Assembly: GCA_032622095.1 (NCBI GenBank)
Contig: CP136069.1
Span: forward strand, 106,110,278-106,174,277
DNA length: 64,000 nt
DNA from: Siphonodentalium dalli
Lineage: Eukaryota; Mollusca; Scaphopoda; Gadilida; Siphonodentaliidae
Reading direction: 5' to 3'
This document shows positions 23,101 through 36,600 of the stretch, one piece after another. The notes under the pieces are model-generated. The model saw only the letters and a list, made by a program, of their open reading frames with translations. It did no database searches and was not told the origin of the DNA. Each line of letters starts with the position of its first letter. The first letter of the stretch is position 1. The translations under genes and the position numbers were made by a program.

Positions 23101-26100
23101 AGAAGGATTTTTGAAATCCGATAAGAATTGCAAGAGTTACAGGCCCTCAAATTTTGCAGTTTGGGACATGTGCTTGTGACCACATCTCCTCCGAAGATGT
23201 CGAAGTTTGGATGTCAACTGATACGCCAACGTGTGCGGACGAAAGAGTGCACGCGGTGGGCCAAATTTTGACAGTGTCTGTTCATTATTGTGGGTATGGG
23301 GAGGGGTGGTCCGTGGTACCAATTTTTAATTCTTATCGGAATAAGATGAAACTTGGAATTTAACATCTACAACACCACCCGATCTAGAAACTGAAAGAAT
23401 TTCGAAATCCATTGAAAACTGACAAAGTTAGGGGCCCTCAAATTTTGCAATTTTGGGCCCATGTGCTTGTGACCACATCTCCTCCGAAGATGTCGAAGTT
23501 TGGATGTCAACTGATACGCCAACGTGTGCGGACGAAAGAGTGCACGCGGTGGGCCAAATTTTGCCAGTGTCGGTTCAGTGTTGTGGGTCAGGGGAGGGGT
23601 GGTCCGAGGTACCAAAATTTATTTCGTCTCCGAATTATATGAAACTTGGAATATAACATTTACCATACACGCTAATAACAAATCTGAAAACAGATCGTAA
23701 ATCCGTTAAAAACTGGCGGAGATTTTGGAACTCAAAGTTTGAATATGGGCCCATATTCTTTCTAATAACCAAAATGTTCTCCTTTTCCGAATCAGATGAA
23801 ATTTATAATATGCAATCTCAGTAAGTAGCATATAACAAAACTTAAAACAATTTTAAAATCCATTGGAAAATCACGGAGTTATGGTCCTTTAAAAATTGCA
23901 TTTTGGGCCTGGTGTGACAATTTCCCAATCCCGTCACCCAATTTCGAGGCAGGAGTGGGGTCAATTATAAACACTTGAGATCAACACACAAATGTTAAGG
24001 ACAGTACACAATCATCTTACTTCATATTTTCCATCCCTAAACTGCGAATTGTTCAGTTCATGATTCGCCCTATTATTATACTTCCATGGTGTAACCAAGG
24101 AAGTATATTGTTTTTCTATTGGGGTAGTTTTCCGTTTATTTGAAAATACTCAGAAACTAATTGCAGCAGGACCGCGAAATCTTTAACGAATATAGGCATC
24201 TGAGGTCTACTAAAGATAATGATATCCAGATTTCGGCCCAATGTTTCAAGACAGAGTTATAGCCCTTATTCGATTATTTTTCATTATTATTATTATACTA
24301 CAGTATTTTTCAACGCCCAAATCTCTGAATGTATTAGTACTAGAAAACTCAAGTTTGGTAAGTATGTTGGGGTAAATGAGTTCTATGCCTTTGGCTCATA
24401 ACGGATATTGTCCGCATTTAACCCGTGGAGTTATCTCCCTTTATATGAAAAATATGTCATTTTATTATCTCGGAAATTATAAGGAGCAGAGCATCGAAAA
24501 TTGGACTGTATGTACACCTCGGTATGCCCTACTGCCCACGGGCATCAAAACTTATGTCCGCGCTTTCCCCGAAGAGTTACCGCCCATAAACAGGGGAACC
24601 TCTATTTTATTGTACTCTGTTGTTCTCCCGTATCATTCCAGATAACTGCATTTGGTTTTCATAGCCGTGATGACCGTTCTCAGTTTAGTCCGAAAAAGAA
24701 ATTTTAACAGGGTCGGACATATATTTTTACACTGATGTGGGGGCAAACTTTTCTCAAAAATGTTTTTTTGATCGATATTCATCTATTTAAGTATATGCAT
24801 TCCCTGAACGAAAACAAACCCAAACCAAGAAGGATTTTTGAAATCCGATAAGAATTGCAAGAGTTACAGGCCCTCAAATTTTGCAGTTTGGGACATGTGC
24901 TTGTGACCACATCTCCTCCGAAGATGTCGAAGTTTGGATGTCAACTGATACGCCAACGTGTGCGGACGAAAGAGTGCACGCGGTGGGCCAAATTTTGACA
25001 GTGTCTGTTCATTATTGTGGGTATGGGGAGGGGTGGTCCGTGGTACCAATTTTTAATTCTTATCGGAATAAGATGAAACTTGGAATTTAACATCTACAAC
25101 ACCACCCGATCTAGAAACTGAAAGAATTTCGAAATCCATTGAAAACTGACAAAGTTAGGGGCCCTCAAATTTTGCAATTTTGGGCCCATGTGCTTGTGAC
25201 CACATCTCCTCCGAAGATGTCGAAGTTTGGATGTCAACTGATACGCCAACGTGTGCGGACGAAAGAGTGCACGCGGTGGGCCAAATTTTGCCAGTGTCGG
25301 TTCAGTGTTGTGGGTCAGGGGAGGGGTGGTCCGAGGTACCAAAATTTATTTCGTCTCCGAATTATATGAAACTTGGAATATAACATTTACCATACACGCT
25401 AATAACAAATCTGAAAACAGATCGTAAATCCGTTAAAAACTGGCGGAGATTTTGGAACTCAAAGTTTGAATATGGGCCCATATTCTTTCTAATAACCAAA
25501 ATGTTCTCCTTTTCCGAATCAGATGAAATTTATAATATGCAATCTCAGTAAGTAGCATATAACAAAACTTAAAACAATTTTAAAATCCATTGGAAAATCA
25601 CGGAGTTATGGTCCTTTAAAAATTGCATTTTGGGCCTGGTGTGACAATTTCCCAATCCCGTCACCCAATTTCGAGGCAGGAGTGGGGTCAATTATAAACA
25701 CTTGAGATCAACACACAAATGTTAAGGACAGTACACAATCATCTTACTTCATATTTTCCATCCCTAAACTGCGAATTGTTCAGTTCATGATTCGCCCTAT
25801 TATTATACTTCCATGGTGTAACCAAGGAAGTATATTGTTTTTCTATTGGGGTAGTTTTCCGTTTATTTGAAAATACTCAGAAACTAATTGCAGCAGGACC
25901 GCGAAATCTTTAACGAATATAGGCATCTGAGGTCTACTAAAGATAATGATATCCAGATTTCGGCCCAATGTTTCAAGACAGAGTTATAGCCCTTATTCGA
26001 TTATTTTTCATTATTATTATTATACTACAGTATTTTTCAACGCCCAAATCTCTGAATGTATTAGTACTAGAAAACTCAAGTTTGGTAAGTATGTTGGGGT

Positions 26101-28510
26101 AAATGAGTTCTATGCCTTTGGCTCATAACGGATATTGTCCGCATTTAACCCGTGGAGTTATCTCCCTTTATATGAAAAATATGTCATTTTATTATCTCGG
26201 AAATTATAAGGAGCAGAGCATCGAAAATTGGACTGTATGTACACCTCGGTATGCCCTACTGCCCACGGGCATCAAAACTTATGTCCGCGCTTTCCCCGAA
26301 GAGTTACCGCCCATAAACAGGGGAACCTCTATTTTATTGTACTCTGTTGTTCTCCCGTATCATTCCAGATAACTGCATTTGGTTTTCATAGCCGTGATGA
26401 CCGTTCTCAGTTTAGTCCGAAAAAGAAATTTTAACAGGGTCGGACATATATTTTTACACTGATGTGGGGGCAAACTTTTCTCAAAAATGTTTTTTTGATC
26501 GATATTCATCTATTTAAGTATATGCATTCCCTGAACGAAAACAAACCCAAACCAAGAAGGATTTTTGAAATCCGATAAGAATTGCAAGAGTTACAGGCCC
26601 TCAAATTTTGCAGTTTGGGACATGTGCTTGTGACCACATCTCCTCCGAAGATGTCGAAGTTTGGATGTCAACTGATACGCCAACGTGTGCGGACGAAAGA
26701 GTGCACGCGGTGGGCCAAATTTTGACAGTGTCTGTTCATTATTGTGGGTATGGGGAGGGGTGGTCCGTGGTACCAATTTTTAATTCTTATCGGAATAAGA
26801 TGAAACTTGGAATTTAACATCTACAACACCACCCGATCTAGAAACTGAAAGAATTTCGAAATCCATTGAAAACTGACAAAGTTAGGGGCCCTCAAATTTT
26901 GCAATTTTGGGCCCATGTGCTTGTGACCACATCTCCTCCGAAGATGTCGAAGTTTGGATGTCAACTGATACGCCAACGTGTGCGGACGAAAGAGTGCACG
27001 CGGTGGGCCAAATTTTGCCAGTGTCGGTTCAGTGTTGTGGGTCAGGGGAGGGGTGGTCCGAGGTACCAAAATTTATTTCGTCTCCGAATTATATGAAACT
27101 TGGAATATAACATTTACCATACACGCTAATAACAAATCTGAAAACAGATCGTAAATCCGTTAAAAACTGGCGGAGATTTTGGAACTCAAAGTTTGAATAT
27201 GGGCCCATATTCTTTCTAATAACCAAAATGTTCTCCTTTTCCGAATCAGATGAAATTTATAATATGCAATCTCAGTAAGTAGCATATAACAAAACTTAAA
27301 ACAATTTTAAAATCCATTGGAAAATCACGGAGTTATGGTCCTTTAAAAATTGCATTTTGGGCCTGGTGTGACAATTTCCCAATCCCGTCACCCAATTTCG
27401 AGGCAGGAGTGGGGTCAATTATAAACACTTGAGATCAACACACAAATGTTAAGGACAGTACACAATCATCTTACTTCATATTTTCCATCCCTAAACTGCG
27501 AATTGTTCAGTTCATGATTCGCCCTATTATTATACTTCCATGGTGTAACCAAGGAAGTATATTGTTTTTCTATTGGGGTAGTTTTCCGTTTATTTGAAAA
27601 TACTCAGAAACTAATTGCAGCAGGACCGCGAAATCTTTAACGAATATAGGCATCTGAGGTCTACTAAAGATAATGATATCCAGATTTCGGCCCAATGTTT
27701 CAAGACAGAGTTATAGCCCTTATTCGATTATTTTTCATTATTATTATTATACTACAGTATTTTTCAACGCCCAAATCTCTGAATGTATTAGTACTAGAAA
27801 ACTCAAGTTTGGTAAGTATGTTGGGGTAAATGAGTTCTATGCCTTTGGCTCATAACGGATATTGTCCGCATTTAACCCGTGGAGTTATCTCCCTTTATAT
27901 GAAAAATATGTCATTTTATTATCTCGGAAATTATAAGGAGCAGAGCATCGAAAATTGGACTGTATGTACACCTCGGTATGCCCTACTGCCCACGGGCATC
28001 AAAACTTATGTCCGCGCTTTCCCCGAAGAGTTACCGCCCATAAACAGGGGAACCTCTATTTTATTGTACTCTGTTGTTCTCCCGTATCATTCCAGATAAC
28101 TGCATTTGGTTTTCATAGCCGTGATGACCGTTCTCAGTTTAGTCCGAAAAAGAAATTTTAACAGGGTCGGACATATATTTTTACACTGATGTGGGGGCAA
28201 ACTTTTCTCAAAAATGTTTTTTTGATCGATATTCATCTATTTAAGTATATGCATTCCCTGAACGAAAACAAACCCAAACCAAGAAGGATTTTTGAAATCC
28301 GATAAGAATTGCAAGAGTTACAGGCCCTCAAATTTTGCAGTTTGGGACATGTGCTTGTGACCACATCTCCTCCGAAGATGTCGAAGTTTGGATGTCAACT
28401 GATACGCCAACGTGTGCGGACGAAAGAGTGCACGCGGTGGGCCAAATTTTGACAGTGTCTGTTCATTATTGTGGGTATGGGGAGGGGTGGTCCGTGGTAC
28501 CAATTTTTAA
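17167..28510 (+). repeat. Array C: 1727-bp tandem satellite, 6 full units plus a partial
   Basis: Hairpins at 17167, 18894, 20621, 22350, 24077, 25804 and 27531 give periods of 1727 except 1729 for the third unit. The 0.22-kb module differs from arrays A and B (CTATTGGGGTAGTTTTCCG, then TTGCAGCAGGACC). The 1.5-kb module starts as in array A. Units look identical apart from the third unit's two one-base insertions and the substitution at about 22473. The last unit breaks at about 28510 after CCAATTTTTAAT, where the spacer starts. The ORFs (60-109 aa) repeat exactly from unit to unit on both strands and are not genes. Confidence 0.95.
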
Positions 28511-29250
28511 TCCAGACTCCAAAACGGATCCAAATCGACCTGTCCCAGAAAAATCGTTCATTTTGTTTTCACTTTTTGAAAAAGGCTCCAATATTTCAAC
28601 CAAAACGTTTGGACTTAGAACATTATTTTTTTCTCAGTCAAGTGAAAAGAGCTCTTCAAAATAATTCCGTTTATATATATAATATATATTATCTATATAT
28701 ACGCCAAAAATTTGTCACTCCCCTCTCTCCTTCCTCCGGCTAACCCATCCCGCGTGGGATGAAACCTACCTCCGATTCGAATACACCCGTCTTGCCGCGG
28801 GCCAGTCTCAATCCTCTACCAGAGAACTGATACAACGCCCGTGAAATTCCAACAATCATTTCCAGAGTGGTATATTGGTATGAGTTCATATCGGAGACGT
28901 TATAAAGCAAATAACTTGGATTTTAATATAAACCCACCTATTCGTAAATTGTGTAGCACATGGTGTGTGCTAAATTATCATTTTATCGTGTATAGTGTGT
29001 CATGAGCTATCTGCGTGCGTGTATTTCACTTTTGTATTTTCTTTCGCATCTTCAACGCATTGCATATCATATACAACCAAACAAAATACAAACATTACAT
29101 TAATTTGATCAAACAAACCTTCGTTATACGGTGTATATTTCTACTAACGTAATGACGACGTATAGCCAATTATTCCATTTGCGATAACAACGATAAACAC
29201 ATAGAAACATGCAAACATCATCATTTTCGTAAGAACAATTTGTGTATTGT

Positions 29251-29612
29251 TATAAACCGTAGTATACTGCTGATAGACATTCAATTATTTCCGTTAGTAT
29301 ATGTCTGCTGAATTGGAAATGACTCCTTTTATACTTTCGCAAAATAAAACACCACTGATAGTTTCGTACACCGTCATTTAAGTCTTGTCAAAACGCAAAC
29401 GTGAAACAACCGCTCATTATTCCTACCATAAAGGAATCTACTTATAGAGAACGCTCTTTTCTGTTCGATTACGTTCAAACTCTTTGTGTGTTGTTGTTAA
29501 TCACTCATTATATTATTCGGACCGAACGTTCATTAAGCGCCCTTCATGTTATATATGCGAAAACCGACCAACGTGTTTATTGTTTTATATCCGATTCAAT
29601 AACACATCGACG
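29251..29612. other. About 362-bp segment unique to spacer copy 3
   Basis: Copies 1 and 2 read TATTG directly into TTTATATTCTAG. Here the same flanks are separated by about 362 bases starting TTATAAACCGTAGTATACTG and ending AACACATCGACG. I see no terminal inverted repeats and no clear target duplication, so it may be an insertion here or a deletion shared by copies 1 and 2. An ORF of 111 codons (29401-29736) crosses its right border into the old repeat and reads into the tRNA-like sequence, which argues against it being a gene. Confidence 0.6.
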
Positions 29613-29737
29613 TTTATATTCTAGTTATTTGTCGAATATAAAAACCATCTTTACATTATCTTTAGTTTGGTATTATTCGTATTTGATGATTAAAATACAC
29701 CAAAGCATGTTAAAAATAAAACAAAATAGTAGATAAT

Positions 29738-29817
29738 TTGACGGGATTCGAACTCACGTCGCAATAAAACACAAACTGAGGGTTTGACGCTCTCACCACT
29801 CGGCTACGCACTGCGCT
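29738..29817 (-). pseudogene. tRNA-Leu-like pseudogene in spacer copy 3
   Basis: Minus strand: A box TAGCCGAGTGG, B box AGTTCGAATCC, and an anticodon-arm region CAAAC, CCTCA, GTTTG that is fully paired. It has TCAG, as all five copies in the window do. The acceptor arm is unpaired. Its T-run downstream is only four long, weaker than in the other copies. Confidence 0.58.
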
Positions 29818-30239
29818 GTTAATTTATAAGAAAATATATTAGTATTAAATATATAGGCATATAACTGTGTATATTTAAACTTTATATCCAAACTGATTGA
29901 AATGCGTGACTATATATACCCCTTTCCGCTATACGGGGAACGGGAAAATGCACCTATTCTTCCCACCAAATCCAAACGGGCTAATTGAAGAGCAAGGTAA
30001 TGCCGTAGCAGGTACATTTGGATATTCTATCCAAGCCCCCCCCCCCAAATCTTGACCGCTATACTTTAAAAGTAACCTACCCAACGGAGAATGCAAGATG
30101 GGGTGGGTTGAGACTTTTGGTAAATTCCACCGAAAATCTAAAGTGCCATTTTCGAATTTTCAGATGGATCGGTTTACTCGTGACAACGCTATCTACTACA
30201 TATTTTGGGACTGCTGTCTGTCTGTTATGTATGGCCGGG

Positions 30240-30581
30240 AAAACAGCCGGACGGATTTCGACAAAATTTGATATCTAGGGGTGTTTTTGACCCCGACCTG
30301 GTCATGACTTTAAAAATGGTCAATTCAATGTCAAATCGTGTAAAACGGATGGATTTCCACGAAATTTGATACCTATGGGTACGTTTGTCCGGGGAGTGTT
30401 TTGGACCGGTAAAACTGTGTCCCAGACCTGACCTTGACCTTTAAAATGGTCAATTCAAGGTGAAATCTTGCCTTTCGACGGGATTTTGGTAAAATTTATA
30501 CCTAGGGGTAATTTTGTCGTGGGAATGTTTTACACGGGTCAAATCGAGTCACCGACCTGACCTTGACCTTCAAAATTGTCA
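30240..30581 (-). repeat. Inverted 130-bp repeats, three units
   Basis: Read on the minus strand, this stretch contains the same family as 39-290: CCAAAACACTCCCCGGACAAA, CTAGGTATAAATTTT and GACCTTGAATTGACCATTTT are recognisable. On the plus strand the anchor AAATTTG or AAATTTA falls at about 30264, 30362 and 30492 (spacing 98, then 130). Orientation is opposite to all other 130-bp repeats in the window. The last unit runs into the gap. Confidence 0.75.
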
Positions 30582-30681
30582 NNNNNNNNNNNNNNNNNNN
30601 NNNNNNNNNNNNNNNNNNNNNNNNNNNNNNNNNNNNNNNNNNNNNNNNNNNNNNNNNNNNNNNNNNNNNNNNNNNNNNNNN
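30582..30681. other. Assembly gap, exactly 100 N
   Basis: One hundred consecutive Ns. This round number is normally a placeholder for a gap of unknown size. Left of it is the inverted 130-bp repeat region, right of it the 25-bp minisatellite already in full register, so neither the edge of the minisatellite nor the true distance between the domains is known. Confidence 0.99.
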
Positions 30682-33600
30682 GGTATCCCCACCACATACA
30701 TATATAGGTATCCCCACCACATACATATATAGTTATCCCACCACATACATTTATAGGTATCCCCACCACATACATATATAGGTATCCCCACCACATACAT
30801 ATATAGGTATCCCCACCACATACATATATAGGTATCCCCGCCTCATACATATATAGGTATTACCACCACACACATATATAGGTATCCCCACCACATACAT
30901 ATATAGGAATCCCCACCACATACATCTATATGTATCCCCACCACACACATATATAGGTATCCCCACCACAGACATATATAGGTATCCCCACCACACACAT
31001 ATATAGGTATCCCCATCACATACATATATAGGTATCCCCACCACACACATCTATAGGTATACCCACCACACACATCTATAGGTATCCCCACCACACACAT
31101 CTATAGGTATCCCTCCACATAAATATGTAGGTATCCCCACCATATACATATATAGGTATCCCCACCACACTCATATATAGGTATTCCCACCACATACATA
31201 TATAGGTATCCCCGCCACACACATCTATAGGTATCCCCACCACATACATATATAGGTTTCCCCACCACACACATCTATAGGTATCCCCACCACACACATC
31301 TATAGGTATCCCCACCACACACATATATATAGGTATCCCCGCCACACACATATATAGGTATCCCCACCACATACATATATAGGTCTCCCCACCACATACA
31401 TCTATAGGTATCCCCACCACACACATCTATAGGTATCCCCACCACATACATATATAGGTATCCCCGCCACACACATATATAGGTATCCCCACCACACACA
31501 TATATAGGTCTCCCCCACCACATACATATATAGGTATCCCCGCCACACACATATATAGGTATCCCCACCACATACATATATAGGTATCCCCACCGCACAC
31601 ATATATAGGTTATCCCCACCATACACATATATAGGTATCCCCACCACATGCATATATAGGTATCCCCACCACATACATCTATAGGTATCCCAACCACATA
31701 CATATATAGGTATCCTCACCACATACATATATAGGTATCCCACCACATACATATATAGGTATCCCCACCACATGCATATATAGGTATCCCCACCACATAC
31801 ATATATAGGTATCCCCACCACATACATATACAGGTAACCCCACCACATACATCTATAGGTATCACCACCACACACATCTATAGGTATCCCCGCCACACAC
31901 ATATATAGGTATCCCCACCACATACATCTATAGGTATCCCCACCACACACATATATAGGTATCCCCACCACATACATATATAGGTATCCCCGCCACACAC
32001 ATATATAGGTATCCCCACCACACACATATATAGGTCTCCCCACCACATACATATATAGGTATCCCCGCCACACACATATATAGGTATCCCCACCACATAC
32101 ATCTATAGGTATCCCCACCACACACATATATAGGTAACCCCACCATACACATATATAGGTATCCCAACCACATGCATATATATGTATCCCCACCACATAC
32201 ATCTATAGGTATCCCAACCACATACATATATAGGTATCCTCACCACATACATATATAGGTATCCCACCACATACATATATAGGTATCCCCGCCACACACA
32301 TATATAGGTATCCACACCACACACATATATAGGTCTCCCCACCACATACATATATAGGTATCCCCGCCACACACATATATAGGTATCCCCACCACATACA
32401 TCTATAGGTATCCCCACCACACACATCTATAGGTATCCCCACCACATACATATATAGGTATCCCCACCACATACATATATAGGTATCCACACCACATACA
32501 TATATAGGTATCCCCACCACACACATCTATAGGTATCCCAACCACATACATATATAGGTATCCTCACCACACACATATATAGGTATCACCACCACATACA
32601 TATATAGGTATCCCCGCCACATACATATATAGATATCACCACCACATACATATATTGGTATCCCCACCACATACATATATAGGTTTCCCCACCACACACA
32701 TATATAGGTATCCCCACCACATACATATATAGGTATCCCCACCACATACATATATAGGTATCCCCACCACACACATCTATAGGTATCCCCACCACACACA
32801 TCTATAGGTATCCCCACCACACACATATATAGGTATCCCCACCATACACATCTATAGGTATCCCCGCCACACACATCTATAGGTATCCCCACCACATACA
32901 TATATAGGTTTCCCCACCACACACACATTTATAGGTATCCCCGCCACAATCATATATAGGTATCATCACCACACACATATATAGGTCTCCCCACCACATA
33001 CATCTATAGGTATCCCCACCACACACATCTATAGGTATCCCCACAACACACATCTATGGGTATCCCCGCCACACACATCTATAGGTATCCCCACCATACA
33101 CATGTATAGGTATCCCCGCCACACACATCTATAGGTATCCCCACCACATACATATATAGGTATCCCAACCACACACATATATAGGTATCCCCACCACATA
33201 CATATATAGGTATCCCCACCACATACATATATAGTTATCCCACCACATACATTTATAGGTATCCCCACCACATACATATATAGGTATCCCCACCACATAC
33301 ATATATAGGTATCCCCACCACATACATATATAGGTATCCCCGCCTCATACATATATAGGTATTACCACCACACACATATATAGGTATCCCCACCACATAC
33401 ATATATAGGAATCCCCACCACATACATCTATATGTATCCCCACCACACACATATATAGGTATCCCCACCACATACATATATAGGTATCCCCACCACACAC
33501 ATATATAGGTATCCCCATCACATACATATATAGGTATCCCCACCACACACATCTATAGGTATACCCACCACACACATCTATAGGTATCCCCACCACACAC

Positions 33601-36600
33601 ATCTATAGGTATCCCTCCACATAAATATGTAGGTATCCCCACCATATACATATATAGGTATCCCCACCACACTCATATATAGGTATTCCCACCACATACA
33701 TATATAGGTATCCCCGCCACACACATCTATAGGTATCCCCTCCACATACATATATAGGTTTCCCCACCACACACATCTATAGGTATCCCCACCACACACA
33801 TCTATAGGTATCCCCACCACACACATATATATAGGTATCCCCGCCACACACATATATAGGTATCCCCACCACATACATATATAGGTATCCCCACCACATG
33901 TCATATAGGTATCCCCACCACACACATATAGGTATCCCCACCACACACATCTATAGGTATCACCACCACATACATATATAGGTATACCCAACACATACAT
34001 ATATAGGTATCCCCACCACATACATATATAGGTATCCCCACCACATACATATATAGTTATCCCCACCACATACATATATAGGTATCCCCACCACATACAT
34101 ATATAGTTATCCCACCACATACATTTATAGGTATCCCCACCACATACATATATAGGTATCCCCACCACATACATATATAGGTATCCCCACCACATACATA
34201 TATAGGTATCCCCGCCTCATACATATATAGGTATTACCACCACACACATATATAGGTATCCCCACCACATACATATATAGGAATCCCCACCACATACATC
34301 TATATGTATCCCCACCACACACATATATAGGTATCCCCACCACAGACATATATAGGTATCCCCACCACACACATATATAGGTGTCCTCATCACATACATA
34401 TATAGGTATCCCCACCACACACATCTATAGGTATACCCACCACACACATCTATAGGTATCCCCACCACACACATCTATAGGTATCCCTCCACATAAATAT
34501 GTAGGTATCCCCACCATATACATATATAGGTATCCCCACCACACTCATATATAGGTATTCCCACCACATACATATATAGGTATCCCCGCCACACACATCT
34601 ATAGGTATCCCCACCACATACATATATAGGTTTCCCCACCACACACATCTATAGGTATCCCCACCACACACATCTATAGGTATCCCCACCACACACATAT
34701 ATATAGGTATCCCCGCCACTCACATATATAGGTATCCCCACCACATACATATATAGGTCTCCCCACCACATACATCTATAGGTATCCCCACCACACACAT
34801 CTATAGGTATCCCCACCACATACATATATAGGTATCCCCGCCACACACATATATAGGTATCCCCACCACACACATATATAGGTCTCCCCACCACATACAT
34901 ATATAGGTATCCCCGCCACACACATATATAGGTATCCCCACCACACACATCTATAGGTATCCCTCCACATAAATATGTAGGTATCCCCACCATATACATA
35001 TATAGGTATCCCCACCACACTCATATATAGGTATTCCCACCACATACATATATAGGTATCCCCGCCACACACATCTATAGGTATCCCCTCCACATACATA
35101 TATAGGTTTCCCCACCACACACATCTATAGGTATCCCCACCACACACATCTATAGGTATCCCCACCACACACATATATATAGGTATCCCCGCCACACACA
35201 TATATAGGTATCCCCACCACATACATATATAGGTATCCCCACCACATGTCATATAGGTATCCCCACCACACACATATAGGTATCCCCACCACACACATCT
35301 ATAGGTATCACCACCACATACATATATAGGTATACCCAACACATACATATATAGGTATCCCCACCACATACATATATAGGTATCCCCACCACATACATAT
35401 ATAGTTATCCCCACCACATACATATATAGGTATCCCCACCACATACATTACATAAATAGTTATCCCACCACATACATTTATAGGTATCCCCACCGCATAC
35501 ATATATAGGTATCCCCACCACATACATATATAGGTATCCCCACCACATACATATATAGGTATCCCCGCCTCATACATATAAAGGTATTACCACCACACAC
35601 ATATATAGGTATCCCCACCACATACATATATAGGAATCCCCACCACATACATCTATATGTATCCCAACCACACACATATATAGGTATCCCCACCACAGAC
35701 ATATATAGGTATCCCCACCACACACATATATAGGTATCCCCATCACATACATATATAGGTATCCCCACCACACACATCTATAGGTATACCCACCACACAC
35801 ATCTATAGGTATCCCCACCACACACATCTATAGGTATCCCTCCACATAAATATGTAGGTATCCCCACCATATACATATATAGGTATCCCCACCACACTCA
35901 TATATAGGTATTCCCACCACATACATATATAGGTATCCCCGCCACACACATCTATAGGTATCCCCACCACATACATATATAGGTTTCCCCACCACACACA
36001 TCTATAGGTATCCCCACCACACACATCTATAGGTATCCCCACCACACACATATATATAGGTATCCCCGCCACACACATATATAGGTATCCCCACCACATA
36101 CATATATAGGTCTCCCCACCACATACATCTATAGGTATCCCCACCACACACATCTATAGGTATCCCCACCACATACATATATAGGTATCCCCGCCACACA
36201 CATATATAGGTATCCCCACCACACACATATATAGGTCTCCCCACCACATACATATATAGGTATCCCCGCCACACACATATATAGGTATCCCCACCACATA
36301 CATCTATAGGTATCCCCACCACACACATATATAGGTATCCCCACCATACACATATATAGGTATCCCCACCACATGCATATATAGGTATCCCCACCACATA
36401 CATCTATAGGTATCCCAACCACATACATATATAGGTATCCTCACCACATACATATATAGGTATCCCACCACATACATATATAGGTATCCCCACCACATGC
36501 ATATATAGGTATCCCCACCACATGCATATATAGGTATCCCCACCACATACATATATAGGTATCCCCACCACATACATATACAGGTAACCCCACCACACAC

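Larger units (their letters stand above)
28511..30581 (+). repeat. Spacer S, copy 3 (diverged, rearranged, cut by the gap)
   Basis: Similarity to spacer copies 1 and 2 starts at TCCAGACTCCAAAACGGATC and holds with visible divergence to about 30205 (TTTACTCGTGACAACGCTAT). It has only one 271-bp unit, plus about 362 bases at 29251-29612 that the other copies lack. Beyond 30205 the expected right end is replaced by sequence with inverted 130-bp repeats, which runs into the Ns. No gene is supported. Confidence 0.85.

Noticed and set aside
29401..29736. 111-codon ORF with hydrophobic stretches in spacer copy 3
   Set aside because: It crosses from the copy-3-specific segment into old spacer sequence shared by the other copies and ends beside the tRNA-like sequence. 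No domain is recognisable and the AT-rich context easily gives such ORFs.
30018..30278. 86-codon ORF in spacer copy 3
   Set aside because: It spans the breakpoint at about 30205 between spacer and inverted-repeat sequence, so its reading frame is accidental.
30502..30850. ORFs containing runs of unknown residues
   Set aside because: They read through the 100-N gap and are meaningless.
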